Counted from the first letter of the stretch, positions 46,160 to 58,480 are shown. The stretch: DNA of 64,000 nt from Ichthyophis bannanicus (GCA_033557465.1 CM066037.1:513290686-513354685), one strand, 5' to 3'. The notes: generated from the letters alone by a model not told the origin. A program made the numbers and translations.

Positions 46160-47617
46160 TATTGCGGAAGAGCTATCAGGTAAGGTTTGCCTCTTTGCAG
46201 GTGATACCAGAATCTGCAGTAGAGTAGACACCCAGGAAGTTGTAGATAACACCAGGTGGACTGAAACAAAGCTTGAGGAATGCTTGAGAATTTATCAGCT
46301 GAAATTTAATACTAACAAAATGCAGGGTCATGCCTTTGGGCTGCAAAAATCCAAGGGAGAGGTAGAGAGGTACATGCTAATATGTGTGTCCAGGACCCTG
46401 TACGCCCAATCGGAATCAGGATGCACAGAGGCAGACCCGATTCCGATCCCCAGAGCGGCTAGACGTGTCCTGCAGGATCGGAATTGGGTCTGGTCCTATA
46501 CATGCAGGCCGGGACCCAATTCTGATTAGCCTGCATGTACAGACCCCTGCCGAGCTAACTCGGTCAGGCTCCTGAACGGAGCCACGGTGCCATGGCACCA
46601 CGCCAACCACTTTCTCCTTTCCTCATAGCCTGATCCCTGATCTGGCCTTCCATGGCCAGGGTTGGGCTGTGGGGAACCCCTCCCCTTTCCAATGCTGCCT
46701 GGACCTGCCATCCCCTGACGTCTAGGAGGTCTTATTCCACCTCTAAGGTGGAATAAGACCCCGTCCAGTCTGCTGACCCTGGATGTACAGAGCCGACCTC
46801 AGAATCAGCCCTGTACATCTGGGGTCACGGATCATCCTCGCTCCACCTCCAGAATGTCCCCTCCCACCCCGAAAAGCCTCCCTGTACAAACTCCTTACAG
46901 AACAGACTTCACAGTATATGGGCTGAAATACTTCTGCCACGAAAGAAGAGCAGGACCTGGGATGATTGTTTCTGATGATCTTAAGATGGCTAAACAGGCA
47001 GAAAAAATGATGGCGAAAGCTAGAAGAATGCTTGGGTGCATAGGGAGAGGAATGGCCAGCAGAAAGAAGGAGGTGATAATGCATCTGTAAAAGTCTTTGG
47101 TGAGACCTTATTTGGAGTATTGTGTGCAATTCTGGAGACCACACCTTCAAAAGAATATAAAAAGGCTGGAGTCAGTACAGAGGGTGACTACTAAAATGGT
47201 CAGTGGGCTTCATCATAAGGCATATTGGTATTAGATTTAAGGAGCTCAATATGAAAGAGAAAAGATGGGAGAGGGGAGGTATGATAGAAACGTTTAAATA
47301 CCTCCATGGCATAAATGCCCAGGAAGAGAGCTTCTTTCAATCGAAAGAAAGCTCTGCAATGAGGGGGCACAGGATGAAGGTGAAAGGAGATAGACTCAGG
47401 AGTAATTTGAGGAAATATTTCTTTATGGAAAGAGTGTAGATGAGTGGAATAGTCTCCCAGTGGAGATAGTAGAGACAAAGACTGTATCTGAATTCAAGAA
47501 AGCATGGGACATACACAGAGGATCTCTTAAGGAAAAAAAGAGACTGTAGAGCTTAGTAGTTGGTAAGGAAGGGCAGACTGGTCTTTATCTGCCGTCATGT
47601 TTCTGTGTTTCTATGTC
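46160..47617 (+). mobile_element. CR1 LINE (second subfamily), interrupted by a GC-rich element
   Basis: RT-like residues AEELSGKVCLFAGDTRICSR occur at about 46,165-46,225. The catalytic box is changed to FAGD, so it is inactive. LKFNTNKMQGHAFGL follows. After an insertion, it continues with [30 protein letters not shown] codons and a 3' end TTTATCTGCCGTCATGTTTCTGTGTTTCTATG. 5' truncated, with stops. Confidence 0.8.
46385..46905. mobile_element. GC-rich non-autonomous DNA element inside CR1, third copy
   Basis: Interior shares GGATGTACAGAGCCGACCTC, GAATCAGCCCTGTACATC and a TTCCACC/GGTGGAATAAG hairpin with the relatives at 36,441 and 19,436. It splits CR1 coding sequence, so the CR1 was there first. 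Exact borders and TSD are unclear. Confidence 0.5.
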
Positions 47618-47624
47618 AAGTTTC

Positions 47625-48713
47625 ATGAATTGGTTTTTCTTGAGGAGAAGTGGTAATCACAATAAACAACACACCTATACCTGTTAAAAAGGAGGTAAAG
47701 TACCTTGGAATAATATTAGACCACTCACTCACCATGCTCCCACACATAAAACAGACAGTAAAACCCATATTCTATAAACTCAAGACAATACAACACCTGA
47801 GACCCCTACTTAACACACAAGACTTTAGATCAGTAGTCAATACCCTCATGACCCCCCACTTCGACTATTGTAATAGTCTCCTAACTGGTTTACCACTAAA
47901 GAGCATCTACCTACTCCAAAGAGCCCAAAACATATGCGCCAAGATGATCACAAAAGCTAAACTACAAGACCATGTGACCCCAATACTGTTAGACTTGCAT
48001 TGGCTCCCTATAAATAGCCAAATAAAATATAAAATCCTCCTAACTACTTTCAAACTCCTTAATAACATCTCTCCCTCACAATTATCTACTCTAATACACC
48101 CCCCATCAGAAACTAGAACGCGCAGACAAAATGCAACTCATTCCCTCAACATAAAAGCAACCTTCAGAAAAACTAAAGCAACAACAAGTGATAGGGCCTT
48201 CTCCTTTGCTGCCCCCACTCTCTGGAACGAAATACCACTAACCCTCCGCATGATAAAGGACCTTCATCAATTCAAAAAAGAACTTAAAACCTACCTCTTC
48301 ACAAACCACTTTGAAATCCCCTATCAACAAAAAACCTCTCCCCAACAATCACAGAAACACATCCACAGTACTCAAGACAGAACAAACAACTAACACAAGA
48401 AAACCTTACACACTCCACCCAACACGCAAAAGACTTACCCAACCTGTTTGTTCTATCGCTCTTGTAAATAACTACTTGCAATTAGTTATGTTATGTTTCC
48501 ATGTAATATAACCTGTATATAGTTTAAAAACACTGTTCCAGCTAACGTATAAAAGTATGTTCCCTGTATAACACTTGTATATAGTTAAAACCATGTTCCA
48601 TGTAAAGTATACAGAAGTATACAAATTTTTGTTCACTGTTCAATGTAAACCACCCTTGATCTCTGGAAGGGGCAGTATAGAAGAAACTGTTAAATAAATA
48701 AATAAATAAGTTG
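47625..48713 (+). mobile_element. L2-clade LINE, plus strand, 5' truncated
   Basis: An open frame of 247 codons (47,650-48,393) is followed by a 3' UTR and tail: TGTAAACCACCCTTGATCTC, GGGGCAGTATAGAAGAAACTG, then TTAAATAAATAAATAAATAAG ending at about 48,713. Confidence 0.85.
47650..48393 (+). pseudogene. L2 RT C-terminal region (247-codon open frame)
   Basis: Reads VKYLGIILDHSLTMLPHIK, LRPLLNTQDFRSVVNTLM, PHFDYCNSLLTGLPLKSI, DHVTPILLDLHWLPINSQI and RAFSFAAPTLWNEIPLTLRM, the standard L2 post-palm order. The catalytic palm is missing owing to 5' truncation. The unbroken frame indicates a young insertion. It lies in antisense orientation to syt1. Confidence 0.85.
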
Positions 48714-49015
48714 TGAATTCACTCCTATGTCTTGCTTCTTTTTTTTTTATTGAGCCACAAAAATATGTTACAACCATTCTATAGGCAAACACAATGACTC
48801 CAAGCGGGGCTGACTCTTGTCCACCACTCGGAGGTCACTCTTCAACATAAATGTGGTACAATATTTTACATTTTACAGTACCTCCCCCCTTCCTTCCCCC
48901 CTTTCCCCCCTCTCCCCCCACCACAGCCCGTTCTAGGGACATCCCCTCCTGACACTCTCTCCTACCCCATATAAGGCCTACAATGGTCTCCCCCTCATTA
49001 ATTTTCCTCCCCAGC

Positions 49016-49588
49016 CTATCCCGTTTGTAAGACTTCACTTCGAGCATAGGGTCCTAGATGTTGAATATAGGGTTCCCAGATCAGCAAAAAGGAAGCCCAT
49101 CGTTTGACATTGCCCTTAGCCCCTCTCCGCTCAAAGAGCATTAATTGATGGAATCTATTGTGCCATTCCCAAAAGGTGGGGGGCGCCGGCTCTCTCCATC
49201 TGTGAAGAATCAGACCCTTCTCCACCAGACATGCCTTCTGCACCAAGATCCATTCCCATTTTCCCTTTGGGTGGAGTGGCCCAAGCTGATCCAGCACTAC
49301 CAAAAGGCCAGTCCACTGGAGCTGCTGATGAAGTAGGTCACTCATGTATGTACTTATCCTCGACCAGTAAGGACGAATTTGCTGACAGCCCCACCACATA
49401 TGACCCAAGTCTGCGAGAGAACAGCAGCACTTAGGGCATCCCCCATCGCAAGCCAGACCACTCTGCATTGCTCGTCTTGGAGAGAAGTGCGTCCGAACAA
49501 TACTTTTAAATTGCACCTCCTGCCATTTTGTCCCCTCCACCAAACCCACAATCCGACTCAGAGCCTTGTGGATTGATCCTGGCCGCAC
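49016..49588 (-). pseudogene. L1 ORF2 C-terminal domain
   Basis: In the same frame as the RT segment above, separated from it by a stop at 49,610-49,612. Contains VQFKSIVRTHFSPRRA and the zinc-knuckle-like CPKCCCSLADLGHMWWGC (C-x2-C...H...C), the conserved cysteine motif at the end of L1 ORF2. It ends SEVLQTG* just before the 3' UTR. Confidence 0.85.
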
Positions 49589-49609
49589 CTCTTGGTCTAA
49601 CTCCTCCGC

Positions 49610-51175
49610 CTACCAAGCCTCTTCCCCCGAGTAGTCCGGCGGACTCATATATTGTTCCAGTCTTTTCTTCAACGCTGCTATTGTGGGTGGAGACTCCCCA
49701 CCCAACACAAAATATTCCAAAATCTGTGCTGACCTTTCGGACGTTAATTCGTCCTCTGGGTGGGAGGACACATAGTGCGATGTCTGAAGATATGCAAAGT
49801 AATAGCGGCTACTAAACTCATATTCCCTACGAAGAGTTTCAAACAGTTTACTCCTTCCATTAGGATCCACTACATGCCAAATGTGTCGAATACCGGCCTC
49901 GCTCCATTGCTGGAACATTAAGGTGTCAGAGCCAGGGGTAAACTTGATATTGCCCTGCAAGGGCAACCAGTTCGACACCATTGGGGATCTACCCCAGTAC
50001 CTGTTCAATTGCATCCATGTACGTCTCACCAGGGTCACCAATACACTATGAGTTACTCTCCCAGGCAGCATATGTCCTTCTAAATGCAGAGCCGCCAGTA
50101 ATGTCTGGGGAGCCACTAAAGCTTCTTCCAGTGCCATGGGGGTATAGATCTCCGTATCTCCCAACCAATCCCCCAAGTGTCGTGCTTGACACGCCAAGCT
50201 GTATAATTTTAAATCCGGAACACCCATCCCTCCATTCCTCCAACCTCCTTTCAACTGACTCATTGGGATCCGTGCCCTCTCCCCTTTCCATAAAAAGCTC
50301 CGTATCTCCTTTTCCAGGGAAACAAGATCGCGTTGCAACAACCACACTGGGAGTTTTTGCATCCAATACAATATTCGGGGCATGATCACCATCCCCACTG
50401 CTGCCAATCTCCCTCCCAGCGACAAAGGAAGCAGCCGCCAGGCCTGCAACTGTGACCGAAGTCTAAGAGAAATCCATTCGAAATTCTGCTTGTACAGCTC
50501 CCTCGGCTCTCTGGTTAAAAGAATGCCCAAATAAGGAAAAGAATCCCCCACCCACTTGAGTGGGAAGGCCGGTCCCCAACTCCTCCTCAAGTTTCCCAAG
50601 ACATCCAGGGCCTCAGACGTATCCATATTAATACATAATCCGGCAAAAGTCCCGAACACCCCAAATTCCTCCAGCAGTCTGGGCAGCAACCGCTGGGGTG
50701 AGAGCAAGTGTACCAACATGTCATCAGGAAAGGCCGCTATCTTAAACCCATCTCTTCCCATATGTACCCCTCGGATGTCCTCGGACAGCTCTATTCGCCA
50801 TAGTAGGGGATCCAGGGATAGCACAAATAGCAGGGGGAAGAGCAGGCATTCCTGTCTGGTACCCCTCTCTAAGGAAAATTTAGCCAACAGCATCCCATTG
50901 CATAGCACGCTCGCAGTCGGTATGGCATAAAGGAGTTTGACCATGGCACAAAAGGAATCACCCAGCCCATAACATGGCAAGAGAGCATGCAGATAGTCCC
51001 AGTTCACGCGGTCAAATGCTTTTTCCGCGTCGAAGCTAACCAAGAGGGATTGCCACTCCCGTTCCCGAGCCCACTCTAGTGATGCCAAAATTTTGCATAA
51101 ATTATGCACAGCATACCGGCCTTTCACAAAGCCCACTTGTGACTCATGGATCAGTTCCCCCAACAATGGGGCCAA
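49610..51175 (-). pseudogene. L1 ORF2 reverse transcriptase (521-codon open frame), catalytic box altered
   Basis: Contains ESQVGFVKGRYAVHN, SLLVSFDAEKAFDRVNW (motif A), SLERGTRQECLLFPLLF in the motif B position, and AAFPDDMLVHL in the catalytic box. In L1 relatives the box is F/Y-A-D-D and motif B is G-x-R-Q-G-C-P-x-S-P-L. Here both carry substitutions in critical positions, so enzymatic activity is unlikely even without the stops. The N-terminal RT block continues at 51,176-51,379 in the same direction. Confidence 0.9.
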
Positions 51176-51949
51176 TCAATCAGCCAGTATTTTTGCCATC
51201 ACTTTCCAATCAAAATTCAACAGCGAAATGGGCCGATAAGAGGCGGCTTGCGTATGGTCCTTACCTGGTTTGGGTATCAGTACAATATGTGCATGATTCT
51301 CCTCCCACCTGGGCTCCCCTTGCTCTGTTCTCTTGTGATATACTGCCACCAAGGAAGGGGATATCAAATCGTTAAGCAACTTATAGAACTCGGCTCCGAG
51401 TCCATCTGGTCCGGGTGCCTTGTAACAGCTTGCCTTCTGGATAGCCTGGTACAGTTCCTGGGGTATTATTCATTGTTCCAACTGGGCCCTCTGTTCCCCC
51501 CCTATACTCGGTACTTTCAGCTCTCACAGATATTCCGCCATTCCCTCTCTAGATCCCTCCTCTCTCTGATATAATTTTTGATAGAAGGATCGAAAAATCT
51601 GGACAATCTCCTGGTTCCCCTTTTGTAATTTACCATGATTATTCCAAAGCACTGTGACCGTCTTGGTCCCCCTACTACCCTGAAGGCCCCGGGCCAGAAG
51701 TTTCCACGGTTTGTCACCAAACCGATACAGCTGGTATCTATAATACATAAAGGATTTCTTAGCCCGTCTATGAAGCAGCTCATTGAGAGCCATTTGAGTT
51801 TCCCATAGCGACTTCTTATTAACTGCACTTGGGCAACTCGCATATTTTCGTCTATCCCTGATTGTCTGCTTTTTGAGGCGTACAATTTGCTCTGTTAAAA
51901 GTCTCTTCTTGCGTGCCGAATACCCAATAATATCTCCCCTCAAGACCAC
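51176..51949 (-). pseudogene. L1 ORF2 linker and RT N-terminal block
   Basis: 51,524-51,949 encodes the lysine- and arginine-rich linker after the endonuclease (RLKKQTIRDRRKYA, WETQMALNELLHRRAKKSFM). 51,176-51,379 encodes HAHIVLIPKPGKDHTQAASY followed by RPISLLNFDWKVMAKILA, RT blocks 0 and 1. Stops and frameshifts separate them. Confidence 0.8.
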
Positions 51950-52154
51950 CTTGGCTGTTTCCCAAAATAATTCTGGATCTACCTTGTGCTGGTCATAACT
52001 TCAAATTCCTTCCAACGCTGCTTGATGTAAAGATGAAAGTCAGCATTCTGAACAGGCAAGATGGCGACCTGAGCAGACGCTCTCTGACACTGCTCCGAGG
52101 TGGTCTCCTGCTTTACCTATTGTTTTACCTTTTTCCGCTGGCTGGTGAGGACTC

Positions 52155-53315
52155 TTGATGCCGCATGCAGACAGGAAGAGGAAAGACAAGCTGACTACGA
52201 CTTCTGCAGGAGAAACTTCGGTTACTGTGAAGACAGCGAGTCCAGGGCCCATGGATTTGTTCGTGGTCCCAGTTAGGAGTAGTGGATTAGCTCTGGTGTG
52301 CCCGTTGAGTGCTGTGGATATGGAAGGAAGGCCTCCCAGTGCCGAGGGCTTAGAGGTTTCTCTTAGCCTGGAGCTCCGATCGCCGCCGATGCAGCTGGAA
52401 GGAGAGTTCTTGCAGCGGTCGCCGAGTGCGGGCGTGAGTGAGTTGGTGGGCACGCCGTGTGATCTGCAGATGCAACTGTCCAGCCCCAGAGAAGGATTAC
52501 CGGTGCTGGTTTCTCCGGCGGTGCTTCTCGGCGATGAGGGTGGAAAATGGAAGGAGTCATCTTCGGCACTGCACTTTTCAGAGGAGCTGCCAACGTCTTC
52601 TTTGGGTAAACAACTCCTTTTTGGTGGGGAAGACCTAGGACATAAATTGGTGAGACTTGAAGTAGTTACTCCTAATACATTATGGTCTGCCTTTTCATCT
52701 ATGTCTCTTAATATTACGGCACAGTTTCAGTCTATAATGCAGCAATTCCAAGTGTTTGGGCAGCAATTAAAGCTATATGAATCTGGTCAGACTGAGCTTG
52801 CTGCCAAAGTGGTCTCCATCAAGAGCCGACTGGGGCAGGTTCAGGAAGTCTCCCAAACCTTTGCCAAGGATTCTGGTGTGTTGCATAGGCGGTTGGAATT
52901 TCTTGAAAATGTTGCAAGAAGCCGGAACCTTAGAATATTGAATTTTCCAAAAGTTCCGTCGGTGGCTCCCATCGAATTGTTTAAAAGGTTTCTGGTAACC
53001 ATTCTTAAGGTCTCTGCTGATTTGGTTCCTCCTATTTCCAAAGCCTTCTACTTACTGATTGCCAAGGCTGTTCCTGTGGATACAGATGAGCATCGGGTAT
53101 TGTCTGGGGACAGTTTGGATCTTTTCACTTTTTTAGAGAGGTCCCTGTCCCGTGCCGGGATGACCACTACCCTGCTTGTCACTTTTGCCCTAGAGGCGGA
53201 CAGAGACTGGTTATTGAGATTGTTCTTCCGGTCACCATGTAAGGTGTTCTTGGACACCTGCGAATATTTCCTGATGTTTCCAGGGCTACCCAGAAGAGAA
53301 GGCAACAGTTTCTAA
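52155..53315 (+). CDS. L1 ORF1 protein (coiled-coil, RRM), 386 codons, frameshifted near its end
   Basis: ORF1p is the RNA-binding trimeric chaperone of L1. Residues ~1-170 are low-complexity. A coiled coil spans about residues 185-250 (ITAQFQSIMQQFQVFGQQLK and following heptads). The RRM begins at about 255 with RNLRILNFPKV. The frame ends at 53,315, but the expected C-terminal block (FLRFPCKCLVKFAGNSYLFF) continues in another frame to 53,515. A small indel near 53,250 therefore truncates the CTD. ATG at 52,155 is the first in frame, 105 bp from the element start. Confidence 0.8.
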   Translation: MMPHADRKRKDKLTTTSAGETSVTVKTASPGPMDLFVVPVRSSGLALVCPLSAVDMEGRPPSAEGLEVSLSLELRSPPMQLEGEFLQRSPSAGVSELVGTPCDLQMQLSSPREGLPVLVSPAVLLGDEGGKWKESSSALHFSEELPTSSLGKQLLFGGEDLGHKLVRLEVVTPNTLWSAFSSMSLNITAQFQSIMQQFQVFGQQLKLYESGQTELAAKVVSIKSRLGQVQEVSQTFAKDSGVLHRRLEFLENVARSRNLRILNFPKVPSVAPIELFKRFLVTILKVSADLVPPISKAFYLLIAKAVPVDTDEHRVLSGDSLDLFTFLERSLSRAGMTTTLLVTFALEADRDWLLRLFFRSPCKVFLDTCEYFLMFPGLPRREGNSF

Positions 53316-53515
53316 TGTATCGACCTGGGGTGCTTCAGCTGGGAGGGCTATTTTTTCTCCGCTTTCCCTGTAAGTGCCTAGTAAAATTTGCTGGGAACAG
53401 TTACCTTTTCTTTGAACCCTCTCAGCTGGCTAGTTTCATTTCCTCTAGATTATCTAATGTGCAGGGCCTTTTTCCTATTCCCTTTCAAAGTGGCTCTCCT
53501 GTCAATGAGAGCTAG
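53316..53515 (+). pseudogene. L1 ORF1 C-terminal domain in shifted frame
   Basis: A 66-codon frame beginning MYRPGVLQLGGLFFL and ending SGSPVNES corresponds to the ORF1 C-terminal domain. It is out of frame with the 386-codon ORF, which is evidence of a frameshift mutation. Confidence 0.7.
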
Positions 53516-53743
53516 TTTGGAATGTAACAGTACACTCTCCCGTAGTCTGCTTTATTTCATTTGTAGTGCTATGTGTTTAATTTATCCTGTATTTTGTGAC
53601 CCATCTTGCCTCTTTATTGTGGTCTAATGGGCTTTTCTTGGAGAATGTGTTTTCTTTGGGAAGTTATTTTTGCATGTTAGAATTCTGCCCTCTCTGTAAA
53701 AGGGTTTTCTTGTATTTTTTGTTAAAATTGTATAAATAAATAA

Positions 53744-54243
53744 TTAAAAAAGAAAGTCAGCATCCTTATAAAGATCCAACGGAAACCGCCAGATTCTGGA
53801 TCGTGAGTCGACCCTGTCCCATTCCAAGTCCACCCATATCAAGGTGTGGTCAGAGATCTCCGAGGGGCCAATTCGTATATCCTCCACCCGAGCAAACAGT
53901 CCTCTCGATATCAAAATATAATCAATCCAGGCGCTCGAACCATGTGCTTGTGATTGATGTGTGAAATCTCTCTCCATCAGGTGAAGGAGGCGCCATGGGT
54001 CGACCACCCCCAACCGTCTGCGGAACCCCTGCAAAGTCCTGGTCGTCGCTAAGCGCGCTCGGTCCTTTCCCCCCTCCGTGTTCTATCCAGGTCTATGTCA
54101 AACACCCCATTGAAATCTCCTCCGAGTATCAGAGGGACATTGGGTAGTTCTTCTATCCGAGAGGCTAGCTGCGCGTATAATGCCCGGTCCAAAACATTGG
54201 GGCTATAGATGTTAGCTATCACAATCGGCTTCCCTTCCAGCAC
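53744..54243 (-). pseudogene. L1 ORF2 endonuclease, C-terminal half
   Basis: Contains KPIVIANIYSPNVLDRALYA, LILGGDFNGVFDIDLDRT (catalytic GDFN), SSAWIDYILISRGLF and GPSEISDHTLIWVDL (catalytic SDH). Two frames are needed, with a break near 54,040-54,050. It is bounded upstream by the solo LTR and downstream by the ORF1-only L1. Confidence 0.85.
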
Positions 54244-54254
54244 AGCCGCACAAT

Positions 54255-55014
54255 TGGCAAGTCGGCCTCGGGTTTTGTCCTACCCTCACCCATCCCTTCC
54301 TCCCTCCCAGCAAGTCACCACATTTCAAGCGTTTTCTTTCACAATACAATTTTTGTTTATTCATCAACAATGGACATTAACAGAACAAACTGTTGGCCAC
54401 AGCAAGCACATAACAATCCACAACCTTCTGCCCCCTCGAGAGACACAGCCAATATATATACCACAGTCCTTGTAAGTGGCTGGAGGAAAATTTGCCGTAA
54501 AAGCTTTTTCCTCATTCCTTAGTCCTTTCCATATCCTTCAGGAGAAAAGAAGTTGCGCCCGCCGTTCAAGCTGACTTAGCAACCCTTTTCCCATGCTTTA
54601 CACCCCTGCCTGCCGTCAAAGCGAGGCAGGGGCCATCTGAGCGGTGTTCTTGTTGCCTTGTCAATCTCTCCGGGGGAAGGTCCATGTTTCTCTCCTGCAG
54701 CTCTCCCCCTTTACTCAAAAACTGGGCTGTGTTCTCTCTCTTCGGGGCCGTTTTTTCTGCTGTCTCTCTCCTGCATGCAGTGACGAAATTCACCCCCTTT
54801 CCCCCTTTGCTAATTGGGTGGGTTGGGAGGGTGTCCCTCTTCTCTAGAAAAGTGTGGGGGGGGGGAGCGGCGAAAGAGGCCGAGCCAGCGCCGAACGCAC
54901 TGTTTTATCCCTTGCCTCCACGGCCCGCCTTCGCCATCCCCCACCCTCCCCATCCCTCGGCCCACCAATGGGTGCCTGTGCCCAGCCATGGTAATTCGCG
55001 ACCGGGTCTTACCA
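54255..55014 (-). mobile_element. Solo-LTR-like insertion in the L1 endonuclease
   Basis: Plus strand begins TGGCAAGTCGG and ends GTCTTACCA. The flanks CACAAT (54,249-54,254) and TGCAAT (55,015-55,020) share CAAT, a 4-6 bp duplication. In minus orientation it has TATATATA (plus 54,453-54,460), AATAAA about 95 bp later (plus TTTATT 54,356-54,361) and about 100 bp of U5. L1 endonuclease codons stop and resume at its edges. No internal ORFs. Confidence 0.65.
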
Positions 55015-55384
55015 TGCAATAGCACATACTTTCCCCCTGGGTCAGAGTAGTCCTTTTCTAAAACAAATCTTATGCTTTTATGGATCAGAATGGCCACCCC
55101 ACCCTTTTTCCCCCTCGCCGGAGCCCCCACCCCTGACCCAGCCATTCCCTTTGCAACTTCAAATGTTCCTCAGCAGTCTGATGGATTTCCTGGAGCAAGG
55201 CAATGTCACATTTTTGCCTCGCCAAGGCTTGCAATAATTTAGATCTCTTAAATGGGTTCCCCACCCCACATACATTCCATGAGATAATCCTCAAAGCGTT
55301 AAATACCCATTTGGCCCATATCTCTCGGTACAGAAATATCTCCAAATAGAGGCCCCCCCAGCCTGGGGTCCCTCCCTCATTCAA
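55015..55384 (-). pseudogene. L1 ORF2 endonuclease, N-terminal half
   Basis: LRIISWNVCGVGNPFKRSKL (catalytic Asn block), CDIALLQEIHQTAEEH (catalytic Glu), then in another frame GKKGGVAILIHKSIRF and DPGGKYVLLHG up to the LTR insertion. ATG at 55,384 is in frame, but the true ORF2 start may be the Met or Leu nearer to LRIISWN. Confidence 0.85.
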
Positions 55385-55976
55385 ATCCCTGAGGTTTTTC
55401 CCCTTGTTACAGTCCCTAATTGGCTGTGTATCCCTTCCCCCCTCTCCCTACCCCACCCCCCACCCCCACCCCAAAGACCCTCCCTTTCCCCAATCTCCTC
55501 CCCTTATCCCCTCCCCCTTCCACATTATCCCCATCTCTCCTCTCCTATGTAGTCACCAAGATGTGTACGGGACCCCCTCTCCCCCTATCCACATATATAC
55601 TTCACAATAGCATCTTCCCCCCCCCCCCCCACTACCCATGTTCCCTTCCCCATCTCAAATCTCAGCTTGGATCAGCTCTCCTGTTGTCCTTAAGCAATTC
55701 CCTTCTTACCCCTAATCTTCCACTCGATATCCCATAGAAGGAGGAGGGGAGAGAGACAACAGAAAGGTAAACAGAAAACAAAATACATTCCCCACTCTCC
55801 ACCCATCCCCCCCCTCCCCCCACAGTATCAGCGACAGAGTACAGGCATAGCCCAAAAAGAGTCTAACTCCATAACTAAATATGAAACAAACAATATAATT
55901 CAATTATCCAACTGTTCGTCACAGCAAAGGTACTCGCAGCAGCCTCCCTTCTCTGCCCGCGTCCATTGCAGACCTG
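55385..55976. other. Pyrimidine-rich DNA, possible L1 inter-ORF region
   Basis: Plus strand is C- and T-rich with C-runs near 55,437-55,475, 55,618-55,630 and 55,808-55,820. No coding sequence. Position upstream of ORF2 suggests L1 origin, but I cannot confirm it. Confidence 0.4.
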
Positions 55977-56283
55977 AGATTACTACTACTTATCATTTAT
56001 AGCGGAACAAGGTGTACGCCAGGGGTTTTCAACCCACTCCTTGGGGAACCCTAGGCCAGTCAGGTTTTCAGGATTCCCAGAATGAATATGCATGAGAAAG
56101 ATTTGCATGTTCTGCCTTCATTGTATGCAAATCTATCTTATGCATATTCATTGTGGGAATCCTGAAAACCTGACTGGCCTAGGGTTCCCCGAGGACTGGG
56201 TTGAAAACCTATGGTGTACGCAGTGCGGTACATATAGATGTAAGAGACGGCCTCAGCTCATCAGAGTTTACAATCTAATCAAT
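55977..56283 (-). mobile_element. L2 LINE 3' end, split by a hAT MITE
   Basis: Minus strand reads TTAGATTGTAAACTCTGATG, GTGTAC and ATAAATGATAAGTAGTAGTA, matching the plus-strand L2 tail at 470-575 motif by motif. The hAT MITE at 56,020-56,213 interrupts it. Confidence 0.75.
56020..56213. mobile_element. hAT-type MITE, 194 bp hairpin with exact 8 bp TSD
   Basis: GTGTACGC flanks both ends (56,012-56,019 and 56,214-56,221). The ends CAGGGGTTTTCAACCC and GGGTTGAAAACCTATG are inverted. The interior is a near-complete palindrome with ATGAATATGCAT segments. An 8 bp TSD and CAGGGG-type ends are diagnostic of hAT elements. A relative is at 61,957-62,149. Confidence 0.9.
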
Positions 56284-56893
56284 CAAGTACATCGTGCGGT
56301 GCCATGACAGGAAACGATAATGACAGACAAAGTGGCCCTTGTGGTCTCTATCCACACTCATAGTTGATGTTTCCATGCTGTTAGTTACTCCTTTACCGTA
56401 TGGCCTCTTGTACAAGCATTGAACTTTAATGACTAACGTCTTTCTATAATGGTCAATGGTGGATCTTGAACTGCTGGTTGTCAACCCAGTCCTTGGGAAC
56501 AGTAACATAGGCCAAATTCCTAATAATCCTACCTGTAGTCGTTTCATTTTATATCATCTCAGTTTGCTGGTTGCTTACTTTGCAACAAGGCATTTTTAAT
56601 GTTCATAATGAATTTGGGAAAAAAGTGGGATAAAAGCCCTATTTAACTTTTGTCAATGCACTTTTTTCCCAGTTCCCATCTTCTGTTTTTTTTTATTTCG
56701 AAACCCACTGCCAACAGTACATGCGAATATCGTATCGTTCCCTCTGAAGGCCATTGTCAATCACGGTTGCCTTATGCAATACAGTGCTGGTGCCCAGGTG
56801 CCAATGAAGACCTGCACCTTTGCCAGTTTACAAGGTTTCTGCTAAACGTTTCTGAAATGTAGAATTTGGAAAGGGGGTTGAACAATGGTTTCA

Positions 56894-58480
<1,587 letters not shown>

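Larger units (their letters stand above)
52050..53751 (+). mobile_element. ORF1-only (HAL1-like) non-autonomous L1, complete unit
   Basis: The unit starts GAACAGGCAAGATGGCGACC, which contains the CAAGATGG motif seen at mammalian L1 5' ends (a YY1-type site), so it looks 5' complete. It carries only ORF1, then about 235 bp of 3' UTR and an AT-rich tail (TAAATAAATAATTAAAAAA). No ORF2 sequence is present, yet a 15 bp TSD brackets it. It interrupts the endonuclease-RT linker of a minus-strand L1 ORF2. Confidence 0.85.
52035..53766 (+). repeat. 15 bp target-site duplication around the ORF1-only L1
   Basis: GAAAGTCAGCATTCT at 52,035-52,049 and GAAAGTCAGCATCCT at 53,752-53,766 differ at one position. 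The right copy directly follows the A-rich tail. Confidence 0.85.
48736..55975 (-). mobile_element. L1-clade LINE, minus strand, with two nested insertions
   Basis: The 3' end is at 48,736: minus AATAAA then a poly(A) run (plus poly-T 48,739-48,748). The 3' UTR has a G-rich polypurine tract (plus C-runs 48,885-48,926). ORF2 runs from about 55,384 down to 49,016 and is interrupted by a solo LTR (54,255-55,014) and an ORF1-only L1 (52,050-53,751). Sequence from 55,385 to about 55,975 may be the inter-ORF region. Its own ORF1 is absent, so it is probably 5' truncated. It is inactive. Confidence 0.85.
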
